Assembly: GCA_030606285.1 (NCBI GenBank)
Contig: JAUWGS010000001.1
Location: 1-64,000, forward strand
Length of the DNA stretch: 64,000 nt
Reading direction: 5' to 3'
DNA from: Planctomycetales bacterium
GTDB taxonomy: Bacteria > 4484-113
Shown: one piece after another, positions 16,680-25,116 of the stretch
Numbering within the stretch: the stretch's first letter is position 1
Layout of the letters: each line of letters begins with the position of its first letter
Notes under the pieces: generated by a model
The model's input: only the letters and a program-made list of their open reading frames with translations
The model's database searches: none
Told to the model about the DNA's origin: nothing
Translations under genes and position numbers: made by a program

Positions 16680-17420
16680 ATGAAGAAGAGCGCCATAGCG
16701 ATTGCAGTAATCGGCGACGAGATACTCAATGGCACGACGCGCGACGACAACTCCTACTGGCTGACACAAAGGCTTGTGGAAATTGGTGCAGAAGTAGGCA
16801 TTGTCGTTGTGCTTCCTGATGATATGGATGTACTCGAGCGGAGGCTGCGCGAACTATGCCGGGAGTACAGCGCCGTCATTACGACCGGTGGCATCGGCCC
16901 GACGCACGACGATCTAACGCGGGAAGCAGTGGCGCGCGCCTGCCGCAGGCCTTTAGCGCTGAATGCGGATGCAGAAGCGATGATAGCCGCTTCGCACAAG
17001 GGCGAGCTTACCGAAGTGCGCAGGCGGATGGCGATGCTGCCGGAAGGCTGCGAACTCATTGGGAACACGCAAACCGGCGCGCCGGGCTTCCACGTGGACA
17101 ACATCTATGTGTTCCCGGGGATACCCGGACTGCTCCACGAGATGTTTGAGCAGGTGGCGGAGAATTTCCGCGGCAGTGTCTTCCACAAGGACTCGATTGA
17201 AGTCAGTGTCGGCGAGAGCCGCTTCGCTGACGTGCTCGAAGAAGCTCAGAAAAAGTGGCCCGACGTCTCCATCGGCAGTTATCCGAAGCTGGACAACTGG
17301 GCATGGGTGGAAGTGCGGATCCGCAGCCGCGACCTGGAGAAGCTGAAGGAGTGTTGCTCCTGGCTTCGGCCCCGGCTCAAAGAAGTGGAGGAGAAAAACA
17401 AGCCTTCCCGGGAGGACTAG
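16680..17420 (+). CDS. CinA-type competence/damage-inducible N-terminal domain protein
   Basis: The 246-aa protein is a stand-alone MoCF-like (molybdopterin-binding) domain of the CinA family, without the C-terminal nicotinamide-nucleotide amidase domain. Motifs are AVIGDEILNGTTRDDNSYWL, TTGGIGPTHDDLTREAVA, RRMAMLPEGCELIGN, APGFHVDNIYVFPGIPGL, then a C-terminal domain related to CinA's KH-like part. CinA N-terminal domains act as ADP-ribose or ADP-compound pyrophosphatases in nucleotide recycling; activity here is inferred. The ATG at 16680 begins the conserved region. No ribosome site is seen; TATACT lies 8 nt upstream. Confidence 0.85.
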   Translation: MKKSAIAIAVIGDEILNGTTRDDNSYWLTQRLVEIGAEVGIVVVLPDDMDVLERRLRELCREYSAVITTGGIGPTHDDLTREAVARACRRPLALNADAEAMIAASHKGELTEVRRRMAMLPEGCELIGNTQTGAPGFHVDNIYVFPGIPGLLHEMFEQVAENFRGSVFHKDSIEVSVGESRFADVLEEAQKKWPDVSIGSYPKLDNWAWVEVRIRSRDLEKLKECCSWLRPRLKEVEEKNKPSRED

Positions 17421-17481
17421 CGGGCTCACAATCTTTCGAACGGATAGGTGGCGAAGCACACTTCAGGTATAATGAAACAGT

Positions 17482-17781
17482 ATGATTGAGGTTACCAGAG
17501 AAAGCGGGACGCCAATGTACCTCAACGCCGACCACATCGAGTACGTGGAGGCGACCCCGGACACGGTCATAATGATGGATTCCGGGAAGAGCTACAAGGT
17601 GAAGGAGGACGCGCTGACGGTGGTGGAGCGAATTGTCGCCTATCAACAGAGAGTGCGCTATGTCGCCACGGTCGATGTCGATCAGCGTGAGGCTACAGGG
17701 AAAGCTGCGCTGAACGCGGCTTCACGGGCATCGGGCGAGGAAGTGGAGACTACAAGCGAGATCGGGAACCTACCTGACTAG
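17482..17781 (+). CDS. flbD: FlbD-family small protein
   Basis: The 99-aa protein opens MIEVTRESGTPMYLNADHIE, then YVEATPDTVIMMDSGKSYKV and VVERIVAYQQ, which matches the FlbD family (about 60-70 aa), usually encoded next to motA/motB in flagellar operons. A 35-residue polar tail (DVDQREATGKAAL...) is extra. No flagellar gene is in the window, so its role here is open. TATAAT (17468-17473) stands 8 nt before the ATG without a ribosome site, again pointing to a leaderless message. Its stop TAG overlaps the stop of the convergent gene: the four bases CTAG at 17778-17781 end both. Confidence 0.75.
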   Translation: MIEVTRESGTPMYLNADHIEYVEATPDTVIMMDSGKSYKVKEDALTVVERIVAYQQRVRYVATVDVDQREATGKAALNAASRASGEEVETTSEIGNLPD

Positions 17782-18869
17782 CGCGGTTTCTGCGCTTCTC
17801 CGTCCGCACGGCCTTTCTGTGCGGTTGCCAGGGCGAACTCTTCGCGCCTGAAAATGAGAATATTGAGTGCGATTTTGCCCGCAGCGGTTACAGGAAGCGC
17901 GATAAGGACTCCCAGAACGCCCAGAACCTGCGCGCCTATCATCATTGCGACGATTACCGTCATCGGGTGCAGGTCCATGTTCCGGCCCATGATGCGCGGG
18001 ACTAAAACGTTGTTCTCCAGCAGGTGGAGGCCGCCGTACAGGATTACCACCCACAACAGCTTCGCCGGGGAGATGGCGAGAGCCAGGAGTGCCGCCGGGA
18101 TGAATCCCAGTATCGGCCCGACCATCGGTATAAGCTCGGCGACGCCTGCAATCAATCCCAGCAGCAGTGCGTACTTGACCCCAAAGATGGTCAGGCCCAC
18201 CGTTACCAGCACTGCCATGATGAATGAAAGCGTCAGTTGGGCGCGAACGTAATTGCCCAGCATGACGTTCATCTGCGATATGGTCGTCTCAATGCGCTCG
18301 TTGTAGGTCTGAGGGAAGAGCAGCTTGAATGAGTGCTTGAATTTCTCCGCGTCGACCAGGAAGTAGTAGCACATCAGAGGGATCAGCACGAGGCCGAGAA
18401 TGAACGTAACGGAACCGCTGAGCGTGCGTGAGACGAAGAGGAACGATTGCTGCAGTGTCGCCGGGAGGTTCTGCCTTACGCTATCAAGCATCTGAACGAA
18501 AGCGTCTTTGAAGCCGAATTGTATTGTGCTCTCAGGGAAACTCTGCTGCAAAAGGCTGTTCAGGCGGTTCTCCAAAGCCGCGAGCGCACCCGGTACTTCT
18601 CTGGCAAGTTGGGCCGTTTCGCGGTAGAGAACGGGCATTATCAGTGCAATAAGGCCGGCGATTGCGATGAGAAGCCCCAGGAAAACGATGGCCACAGCCA
18701 GACCCCGCGGAACGCGGTGTTGCCTTAGCCAGCGGAGGGGAGCATACATCAAGTACGCCAGCAGAACTGCTATGATAAGGTAGAGGAATATCCCCCGGAC
18801 GAGGTAGAGAAACGCAAGTGCCAGTAGCACTCCAAGAACAAAAAGCGTCTTGCGAATGAAATCCTTCAT
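17778..18869 (-). CDS. AI-2E family transporter (PerM/UPF0118)
   Basis: The 363-aa polytopic membrane protein has an N-terminal hydrophobic pair (LFVLGVLLALAFLYLVRGIF, LIIAVLLAYLMYAPLRWL), a soluble helical part at about 95-150, and the C-terminal family core VGLTIFGVKYALLLGLIAGV-AELIPMVGPILGFIPA followed by LENNVLVPRIMGRNMDLHPM. The family includes autoinducer-2 exporters and Na+/H+ antiporters; substrate is unknown here. TAGAAT (18894-18899, minus strand) lies about 24 nt before the ATG. It converges with the flbD-like gene. Confidence 0.88.
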   Translation of the reverse strand: MKDFIRKTLFVLGVLLALAFLYLVRGIFLYLIIAVLLAYLMYAPLRWLRQHRVPRGLAVAIVFLGLLIAIAGLIALIMPVLYRETAQLAREVPGALAALENRLNSLLQQSFPESTIQFGFKDAFVQMLDSVRQNLPATLQQSFLFVSRTLSGSVTFILGLVLIPLMCYYFLVDAEKFKHSFKLLFPQTYNERIETTISQMNVMLGNYVRAQLTLSFIMAVLVTVGLTIFGVKYALLLGLIAGVAELIPMVGPILGFIPAALLALAISPAKLLWVVILYGGLHLLENNVLVPRIMGRNMDLHPMTVIVAMMIGAQVLGVLGVLIALPVTAAGKIALNILIFRREEFALATAQKGRADGEAQKPR

Positions 18870-19153
18870 ATTCCGGTCACTTAGACCTGTCTGATTCTAC
18901 CAGACATAGATAACAGATGCGCGGTCGCGGGGGGAAGTTCCAGGTTTCCGGCCGCAGCATAGCTGTTTTCTCCACACGCTGTAGTCCCCTTCTCAACAAC
19001 TTAGTAAAGCATAGCAATTTGAGGTGGACGATTTCTACGGATGATTAAGCTTCGCAGGTGCGCTCGGGCGGCATTGTGTGGACAGTGTTTAACCACCATA
19101 CACGCTGAGCCTGAAGAGCTGCACGGGAGCGTTTCCTATATAATGGTCGCACT

Positions 19154-20173
19154 GTGAAACGCAAGGCCAACTGGAAGGTTTTCGCTGTTTGTTTCGTTGC
19201 TGGATTGGTGCTTGCCGGGATGCCCGTGCAGGCGCAGGTGATGCCTGTGCCGCGAAGCACGGAGCCCGGCTTCGCCGCTATCGCCCAGGCCCAACTAGAG
19301 ACGATCCATTACATGGCGCACGTCTTTCTCGCGCGCAATGGTGTCTACCCCGAGTCTCTGCAGGAGTTGCGGGACAGCCCGTACTGGGTTGTGGACATCC
19401 TCAACCAGTACACCGGCTTGCCGATCCAGCAGATTCCGTTCATCCCGCGCGACGAGGATTTCGCCGTTGCCGGGGCGCTGCCTGAAGGTGGCGTTTTCGG
19501 TGCTGTCGAAGAGGAGTCGCCCGAGCCGCGCACCGGGCAGGTCATTGTTAACGAGGATGGCACACGCCGCGTAGCCATGGCCGGTACGAGAATCGAGCCC
19601 GGTCGCGTGATGTTCCCGTCACCCGGCGATATCCTGTACTACGGGGATATGGACAGCCTTCAGCTTGTCATGTACGACGACGCGGGAGCCTGGCAGGAGT
19701 TGTGGGTCGAGCTGCCGTTCAACTACCGCGCGGCGAATCTTCGCGTTGTCAAATCGATGCGACCACGCTCTGATTTCCTCGTTGCCGAGATGGCGACACA
19801 CCTCGAATTGCTGCTCCCCGGGATGTACAACCGCTACCTGTTCCTAACCGACCAGCCAACGCTGCCTCCGGATGAGCTTGAGGAGAAGCTGACCTGGCAC
19901 TTCGAGGAGATTGCGGAAGAGCTGTCACTGCAATACGTGAATCCGGTGAAGCGGCGCCCGTTCATGCGCGCAGACTACTACTCGCCCGGCGACATGGCGG
20001 TGACCGGGTGGCTGGATGAGGATGGACGGTTCTATTTCCTGGACGGCAGACGCGCCAGGAGTCTCTTGGAGCTGACGGATGAGGACGTTCTTCGGGAGCA
20101 CTCCAGCGCCATTAAAAGGCGTGACAAGCTCGTTGCCCGGCACGCCGACGATGTTCCGGCGCAAAGCGATTGA
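19154..20173 (+). CDS. Secreted protein with pseudopilin-like N-terminal domain
   Basis: A signal peptide ending near MPVQAQ precedes a 339-aa product. The first domain, AIAQAQLETIHYMAHVFLAR with NGVYPESLQELR, resembles the globular part of type II secretion pseudopilins and the repeat unit in the gene at 39.2 kb, but without the pilin prepilin site. The rest (GDILYYGDMDSLQLVMYDD, LELLLPGMYNRYLFL) is not recognised. GTG is taken as start because TATAAT (19139-19144) lies 9 nt upstream and no in-frame start precedes the signal peptide. The upstream 284-bp gap shows only promoter-like elements for both flanking genes. Confidence 0.65.
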   Translation: MKRKANWKVFAVCFVAGLVLAGMPVQAQVMPVPRSTEPGFAAIAQAQLETIHYMAHVFLARNGVYPESLQELRDSPYWVVDILNQYTGLPIQQIPFIPRDEDFAVAGALPEGGVFGAVEEESPEPRTGQVIVNEDGTRRVAMAGTRIEPGRVMFPSPGDILYYGDMDSLQLVMYDDAGAWQELWVELPFNYRAANLRVVKSMRPRSDFLVAEMATHLELLLPGMYNRYLFLTDQPTLPPDELEEKLTWHFEEIAEELSLQYVNPVKRRPFMRADYYSPGDMAVTGWLDEDGRFYFLDGRRARSLLELTDEDVLREHSSAIKRRDKLVARHADDVPAQSD

Positions 20174-20253
20174 TGCGAGCGCCCTAAGATATTGCACGCA
20201 CGCCCTCGGTAGACTAAAGAGTACCGGCATTTCAACAAGGAGTTTCCAACTTC

Positions 20254-21321
20254 ATGGCCGACGACGCAAAGAAACAAGAAATCCTGAATGCACTTAAAGC
20301 AATCATCGATCCCGATCTGGGCAAAGACCTTGTCACGCTCGGTTTTGTGAAGAACATCGAGATATCGGGCGGAGGCGTAAAACTCACACTTAAACTCACA
20401 ACTCCCGCCTGCCCGATGAAGGAAGAGTTTAAAACCCAGGCGGAGGAAATAATCGGCAAACTGGAATGGGTGGATAATGTCGAGATCAAGCTTACTTCCG
20501 AAGTCACGTCGCGTCCCCAGCAGCAACAGCAGATTTCGCTGCCCGGCGTGAAGAACGTGGTAGCGGTTGCCAGCGGCAAGGGTGGGGTCGGCAAGAGCAC
20601 GATTGCGGCGAACCTCGCCCTCGCGCTATCAAAAGAAGGCGCGAAAGCCGGCCTGCTCGACGCAGACGTCTACGGGCCGAGCCTTCCCATATTGCTGGGC
20701 GTGCGCGAGATGCCGCAGGTTACCGACCAGAAAAAGCTCATACCAGTAGACCGGTACGGAATCAAGCTCATGTCGCTTGGCTTCCTGGTTGACGCTGACC
20801 AGGCAGTAATCTGGCGCGGGCCGATGGTCCACTCGTTGGTCCAACAGTTTCTGCGCGACGTTGACTGGGGGGAGCTGGACTACCTCATAGTAGACCTGCC
20901 GCCGGGAACCGGTGACGCCCAGCTCACGCTGACCCAGAGCATCCCGCTTGCGGGCGCGGTGGTCGTAACCACACCGCAGGCTATGGCGAGTTCCATTGCG
21001 GGCAAGGCCGTGAGCCTTTTCCGGAAGATGAACGTGCACATGCTCGGTGCCATCGAGAATATGGGATACTTTATCTGCGACGAGTGCGGCAAGGAGCACG
21101 AGATATTCGACCGCGGCGGCGGCGAGCGCATGGCCAAGCGCCTAAAGATTCCCTTCCTTGGCACTATCCCGCTGGATCCCCGGATGCGGAGCGCGGACGA
21201 TGCAGGGATGCCGGTCGTGGAATCGCAGCCCGACAGCAAGGTCGCGCAGGTATTCCGTGAAATCGCGGGTAAGCTTGCCCAGCAGATCGCGATTGCCAAC
21301 GCCGAACTGAAGGGGTCTTAG
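20254..21321 (+). CDS. mrp: Mrp/NBP35 family iron-sulfur cluster carrier ATPase
   Basis: This cytosolic P-loop ATPase carries or assembles Fe-S clusters. The 355-aa protein begins with a DUF59/MIP18-like domain (residues 1-90, IIDPDLGKDLVTLGFV, TTPACPMKEEF), a Gln-rich linker, then the deviant Walker A SGKGGVGKSTIAANLALAL, GLLDADVYGPSLPILLG, LPPGTGDAQLTL and the ENMGYFICDECGKEHEIF segment with the CxxC that binds the bridging cluster. AAGGAG lies 8 nt before the ATG. It stands alone between the secreted protein gene and tRNA-Pro. Confidence 0.94.
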   Translation: MADDAKKQEILNALKAIIDPDLGKDLVTLGFVKNIEISGGGVKLTLKLTTPACPMKEEFKTQAEEIIGKLEWVDNVEIKLTSEVTSRPQQQQQISLPGVKNVVAVASGKGGVGKSTIAANLALALSKEGAKAGLLDADVYGPSLPILLGVREMPQVTDQKKLIPVDRYGIKLMSLGFLVDADQAVIWRGPMVHSLVQQFLRDVDWGELDYLIVDLPPGTGDAQLTLTQSIPLAGAVVVTTPQAMASSIAGKAVSLFRKMNVHMLGAIENMGYFICDECGKEHEIFDRGGGERMAKRLKIPFLGTIPLDPRMRSADDAGMPVVESQPDSKVAQVFREIAGKLAQQIAIANAELKGS

Positions 21322-21427
21322 TAGCCTTCAATACTGTACTGCCGGCGCGCCATTAGTTAGGATGCTTCGTTGCACATCCGTTTACGACGACCGGCGCACT
21401 CCAGTGCTCACAACTGACCTTCCTTCG

Positions 21428-21436
21428 TGATAGAAT
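21428..21436 (+). promoter_or_regulatory. Extended -10 promoter of tRNA-Pro
   Basis: TGATAGAAT ends 9 nt before the mature 5' end of tRNA-Pro. No good -35 is visible. Confidence 0.5.
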
Positions 21437-21445
21437 CGAGGTTGT

Positions 21446-21520
21446 CGGGGTGTGGCGCAGTCCGGTTAGCGCGCCTGCTTTGGGAGCAGGAGGTCGTGGG
21501 TTCGAATCCCGCCACCCCGA
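21446..21520 (+). tRNA. tRNA-Pro (UGG anticodon)
   Basis: Acceptor arms CGGGGTG and CACCCCG, D-arm GGCGCAGTCCGGTTAGCGC, anticodon arm CCTGCTTTGGGAGCAGG with anticodon TGG, T-arm GTGGGTTCGAATCCCGC, discriminator A, CCA not encoded. Confidence 0.95.
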
Positions 21521-21684
21521 CTGCTCCTCGCTGCACGTCCAGTTGCGAAGATTGTGTATTCGCTCCGTCGACGGTAGCCTTTGCGGTGGCAAATCGTAAG
21601 CATCTCACCCATGCACGTGCCTGATTCCCCCGTGCTATAATCGGATGGTAGCAAAACGCCGGATTCCGGCAGGGAGGTGGGCAG

Positions 21685-22476
21685 ATGGAAGACGTGTTCT
21701 CGCTTTTTGTGCCGCACCCACCCATAATCGTTGAGAAGATCGGCGGGTCGCACATCCACGAGGTTAAAAGTACGCGCGAGTCCTTGTTCCGCCTTGCGCG
21801 CGAGTTGTCCGCAGAGCCGCCGGACACGCTTGTGATCAGTTCACCGCACACGAGCGGCAGTCCCGGCTACATCGGCGTGCTCACGGAACCGCACCTTTCG
21901 GGCAGCTTCGGCGAGTTCGGCTATCACTCCCTCACGTACGCGTACGAAAACGACAACGAGCTCGTTGATGAAATCTTGCAGTCTGCGGACTCCGCAAGCA
22001 CAGTCGAGCCGCTCGCACAGTCTAGGCTGGACCACGGTGTTCTGGTGTTCATGGACTTCCTGGCGCGGGAAGGCTGCCGTCCGAAACTGGTTGTGGTCTC
22101 GGCGATCTGGGGCGAGCGAAACGCCTTTTGGGAGTTCGGGAAGAAGCTGGGAGGTATACTGCGGGGCCGGGAAGGGCGCTATGTATATGTCGCCAGCGGC
22201 GACCTGTCGCACTGCACGAAGGACGGCCCCGGCAGGAGCTTCCACAAGGAAGGCCCTGAATTCGACCGTAAGGTCGTGGAAGCGGTTCGCGAGAATAATC
22301 CGCAGCTTCTGATGGAGCTGGATGAGGACTTCATCCACCGCGCCCAGCAGTGCGGGCTGTTCTCGTTCCTCATAGGGTTTGGCGTAATGGACGGGGTACC
22401 CGCGAAGGGCGAGGTGTACTCCTACGAAGACACGTTTGGCGTGGGGTACCTGGTGGGCGCGATCAGGCCCGCATAA
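21685..22476 (+). CDS. Memo-like / class III extradiol dioxygenase-like protein (AmmeMemoRadiSam system)
   Basis: The 263-aa protein has the LigB/Memo fold signature: FVPHPPIIVEKIGG at the N-terminus, LVISSPHTSGSPGY, a long core with SRLDHGVLVFMDFL, VASGDLSHCTKDGP and FSFLIGFGVMDG. The conserved His residues (PHPP, SPHT, LDHG, LSH) would form the metal site. In many bacteria and archaea such proteins are encoded beside AMMECR1 and a radical SAM protein; here the AMMECR1 gene follows at once, but the radical SAM member is absent. TATAAT (21636-21641) and AGGGAGGTGG give it a normal leader of about 35 nt. The biochemical role of the system is poorly known. Confidence 0.8.
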   Translation: MEDVFSLFVPHPPIIVEKIGGSHIHEVKSTRESLFRLARELSAEPPDTLVISSPHTSGSPGYIGVLTEPHLSGSFGEFGYHSLTYAYENDNELVDEILQSADSASTVEPLAQSRLDHGVLVFMDFLAREGCRPKLVVVSAIWGERNAFWEFGKKLGGILRGREGRYVYVASGDLSHCTKDGPGRSFHKEGPEFDRKVVEAVRENNPQLLMELDEDFIHRAQQCGLFSFLIGFGVMDGVPAKGEVYSYEDTFGVGYLVGAIRPA

Positions 22477-22480
22477 TGAA

Positions 22481-23053
22481 ATGGAAGACAAGCAGCACAA
22501 CTGGTATATGTCAGAGGATTTCCATCCGTTCGTCAAGCTGGCGTTTGCCTCAATGTATAGCTACATCGTGGACGGCAAGAAGCTCAGCGTGCAGGCTCTG
22601 CCTTCGGAAGTGGACGCAGCGCTGTCGGAGGTGAGAGACGAACTGAACCAACCGTCGGCATGCTTCGTATCGCTGAAGATTGCTGGACAGCTACGGGGCT
22701 GCATCGGCACGATCGAGCCCACGATGAAGAACCTTGAGGAGGAAATTGTAGAAAACGCAATCAGCGCGTCCACGCGCGATCCGCGATTCCCGCCGGTGGA
22801 CACGGACGAACTGCCACGGCTGAGCGTCAGCGTTGACGTGCTCTCCGCGCCCAAGCCGGCCACCGAAGCGGAACTCGACCCCAAGAAGTACGGGCTCATC
22901 ATAGAGCAGGGCTACCGGCGCGGCCTGCTGCTGCCGGACCTGGAGGGCGTGGACGACGTGGCTACGCAAAAGCGCATCGTTGCCCAGAAAGGCGGAATAG
23001 ACCTCAGGCAGCCGCACGACCTCTACACCTTCACCGTCGACCGCTACCACTGA
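22481..23053 (+). CDS. AMMECR1 domain protein
   Basis: The 190-aa protein carries the AMMECR1 fold: HPFVKLAFASMYSYIVDG, ACFVSLKIAGQLRGCIGTIE, the segment AISASTRDPRFPPVDTDEL, LSVSVDVLSAP and GLIIEQGYRRGLLLPDLEGV. The LRGCIG motif is the most conserved family mark and contains a candidate reactive Cys. It starts 4 nt after the stop of the Memo-like gene with no ribosome site, which suggests translational coupling in a two-gene operon. Its partner is probably the Memo-like protein. The human homologue is linked to a multisystem syndrome, but no bacterial function is established. Confidence 0.88.
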   Translation: MEDKQHNWYMSEDFHPFVKLAFASMYSYIVDGKKLSVQALPSEVDAALSEVRDELNQPSACFVSLKIAGQLRGCIGTIEPTMKNLEEEIVENAISASTRDPRFPPVDTDELPRLSVSVDVLSAPKPATEAELDPKKYGLIIEQGYRRGLLLPDLEGVDDVATQKRIVAQKGGIDLRQPHDLYTFTVDRYH

Positions 23054-23063
23054 TCTTTGCGCT

Positions 23064-24164
23064 CTAGCGGCGCTGACCGAACCGGAAGTAGTTGGCGCAC
23101 GCGCCCTCGCTGGAGACCATACACGCGCCGACAGGCTCTTCCGGCGTGCACCGCGTTCCGAACAGCCCGCACTCCGGCGGCTTGATCAGTCCCAGAAGCA
23201 CCTCCCCGCATCGGCACTCGCCGAATCCCGACTCGTCCTCAATGATGCGCTCCAGCCCGAACCGTACGTGAGCGTCGAAGGTTTCAAAGCGCTTGCGCAG
23301 CACGTGTCCGGACAGGGGTATCGCGCCGATGCCGCGCCAGTGCGCGTCCGCGGGCACGAAGACCTCATCTATCATTTCACGGGCGTGCTGGTTGCCAGCG
23401 GGACGGACTGCCGCTTTGTAGGCGTTGACGATATGCGGCTCGCCTTTCTCGCGCATTGCCAGTAGGTAATAAAGCGCGACGATGATATCCAGCGCCTCGA
23501 AACCGGCAATTACTCCGGGAAGCCCGTGGTCGCGCGCAAGGAACTCGTACGGCTCTTCGCCGATTATCGTCGAGACGTGTCCCGGCAGCACAAAGCCGTC
23601 CAGCTTCAGCCGTGGGTCCTTCGCCAGCACTTCCAGCACCGGTGCGACGAGCTTGTGGCTGACATACGCCGTGAAATTCGAGAGATACCGCCGCTCGGCT
23701 TCCAGCAGCGTGTGAGCCAGGCCCGGCTGCGTGGTTTCAAAGCCGATGCCGAAGAACACAATCTCGCGTTCGGGATGCTGCTGCGCCAGGGCGATATTCT
23801 CATTGGCCGAGAGCACTATCCTTACATCCGCGCCTCTCGCGCGCGCATCAGTAAGCGACGTTTCGTGCCCTTTGCTCCGCAGCAGGTCGCCATAGGTCGT
23901 GACGGTGATTCGCTCAAGTTCGCGCAGCGCAAGTTGCGCCACGTCGTCAATCTCCGCAGCAGCGGTTACGCAAACGGGGCAGCCAGGGCCGGAGACAAGT
24001 TCGGCCTTTCGCTCGGCCAGAAGCGTGTTGCGAATGCCCGCGCGGAAGATGGCGACGGTGTGGGTCCCGCAGACTTCCATGAACTTCGCGGGCCGCAGGG
24101 GCAGGGCGCGTATCCGCTCGATTACGGTCGCAGCGTCGGGATGCTTGCTCTGAGCTTCGCTCAT
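23064..24164 (-). CDS. hypD: Hydrogenase maturation protein HypD
   Basis: HypD with HypC assembles the Fe(CN)2CO unit of [NiFe]-hydrogenases. The 366-aa protein has CGTHTVAIFRAGI (Cys32), GPGCPVCVT (Cys62, Cys65), GIGFETTQP and the C-terminal Cys-rich segment with CRCGEVLLG, CGLFGTRCTPE, GACMVSSEGACANYFRF that holds the [4Fe-4S] cluster. The start at 24164 overlaps the hypC stop in ATGA, so the long upstream frame extension (24165-24356) is not used. HypA, B, E, F and hydrogenase structural genes are not in the window. Confidence 0.95.
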   Translation of the reverse strand: MSEAQSKHPDAATVIERIRALPLRPAKFMEVCGTHTVAIFRAGIRNTLLAERKAELVSGPGCPVCVTAAAEIDDVAQLALRELERITVTTYGDLLRSKGHETSLTDARARGADVRIVLSANENIALAQQHPEREIVFFGIGFETTQPGLAHTLLEAERRYLSNFTAYVSHKLVAPVLEVLAKDPRLKLDGFVLPGHVSTIIGEEPYEFLARDHGLPGVIAGFEALDIIVALYYLLAMREKGEPHIVNAYKAAVRPAGNQHAREMIDEVFVPADAHWRGIGAIPLSGHVLRKRFETFDAHVRFGLERIIEDESGFGECRCGEVLLGLIKPPECGLFGTRCTPEEPVGACMVSSEGACANYFRFGQRR

Positions 24165-24400
24165 TTCGCCTCGTCGAGTGATTCCTGGAATTCGCTGAAC
24201 TCGCGAAGAAGCTCCAGCGTTTCCTGCGCTTCCTCCTGCGGAAGAAGCTGAATCGCGTATCCCGCGTGCACCAGCACGTAATCGCCGAGCGCGGCACCGG
24301 GCACCAGGGCGACATTGGCCTTGACTGTCACGCCGCCAACGCGCACCTTCGCCCATTCGCCCTCAAGCTCTTCAATCACGCCCGGTATAGCCAGACACAT
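24161..24400 (-). CDS. hypC: Hydrogenase maturation chaperone HypC
   Basis: HypC/HupF proteins (79 aa here) deliver the Fe cyanide carbonyl group to the hydrogenase large subunit. The essential N-terminal Cys2 in MCLAIPGVI is present, with VKANVALVPGAALGDYVLVHAGYAIQLL as the OB-fold core. TATAAT (24409-24414 on the minus strand) lies 8 nt before the ATG and no ribosome site is present, so the mRNA is probably leaderless. It is coupled to hypD by a 4-bp ATGA overlap. Confidence 0.93.
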   Translation of the reverse strand: MCLAIPGVIEELEGEWAKVRVGGVTVKANVALVPGAALGDYVLVHAGYAIQLLPQEEAQETLELLREFSEFQESLDEAK

Positions 24401-24500
24401 GGCAGACGATTATACCTGCTTACCGTGCTGAAGGTCGCGAATGTCAGGCGCGTCGCAGACTCTACTGCGGTTGCAGCCGAATACCTGATAGAATTATGCT

Positions 24501-25097
24501 GTGGGCAAGGGCGCAGGCAAGCCGGAAACCGCACCCGTCTGGGTGGTAATGACTGTGGCGATTCTCGTCGTCCTGGCAGTATCCGCGTTCCTCCTGCCAC
24601 CGTTTGTGTCCGAGTACCTGAAAGTAGCGGAGATGAGAAGCCGCTACGCGGAGGACAGTGAAGCGGAGCCGGGGCCCGAAAGCGAGTTCTTTACGGCGCG
24701 TCAGGGAGGGCAGGGCGCCGTGCGGGATCTTCCGCCGGATATCGGTAAGCGGACGCCAATACCGATCTCGGTTAGTCAGGGCTTCCCTTTTGCGGCCGTG
24801 TTCGCCTACTCAGTGGCGGGCGAGCTTCCGTTCAGGACCGATGAAGTCAACCAGTCCTACGTTAACTTCAATCTGGGTCTCAGCGTTGCTGGTGAGACCG
24901 ACTACCTGCTGTTGTTTCTCGTTGAAACGAGTTTCGCCGCCTACTACGAGCAGGGCTTCCCGAATGTTACGGCGCTTCTCGCAGAGACAAGAACGGAAGA
25001 GGTTCTCGGCATCATCGAACGTGTGGATGGGGAGTTCGCAGTCTTCAATCTGCCGGAGGATGTTGGCGGCGAACTCGAGCGGCTCAGACAGCCGTAG
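24501..25097 (+). CDS. Single-pass membrane protein of unknown function
   Basis: The 198-aa product has one N-terminal membrane anchor, APVWVVMTVAILVVLAVSAF, a charged linker, and a C-terminal domain (FAAVFAYSVAGELPFRTDEV, NFNLGLSVAGETDYLLLFLV, LEEV-type helices) likely outside the membrane. No family is recognised. It is read from GTG because the extended -10 TGATAGAAT (24486-24494... ending 24494) stands exactly 6 nt upstream, leaving no room for a leader. The divergent hypC promoter lies about 90 bp away. The next gene starts 19 bp after its stop under its own -10 box. Confidence 0.65.
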   Translation: MGKGAGKPETAPVWVVMTVAILVVLAVSAFLLPPFVSEYLKVAEMRSRYAEDSEAEPGPESEFFTARQGGQGAVRDLPPDIGKRTPIPISVSQGFPFAAVFAYSVAGELPFRTDEVNQSYVNFNLGLSVAGETDYLLLFLVETSFAAYYEQGFPNVTALLAETRTEEVLGIIERVDGEFAVFNLPEDVGGELERLRQP

Positions 25098-25116
25098 GCT
25101 GTGCTAGAATGAGTGT

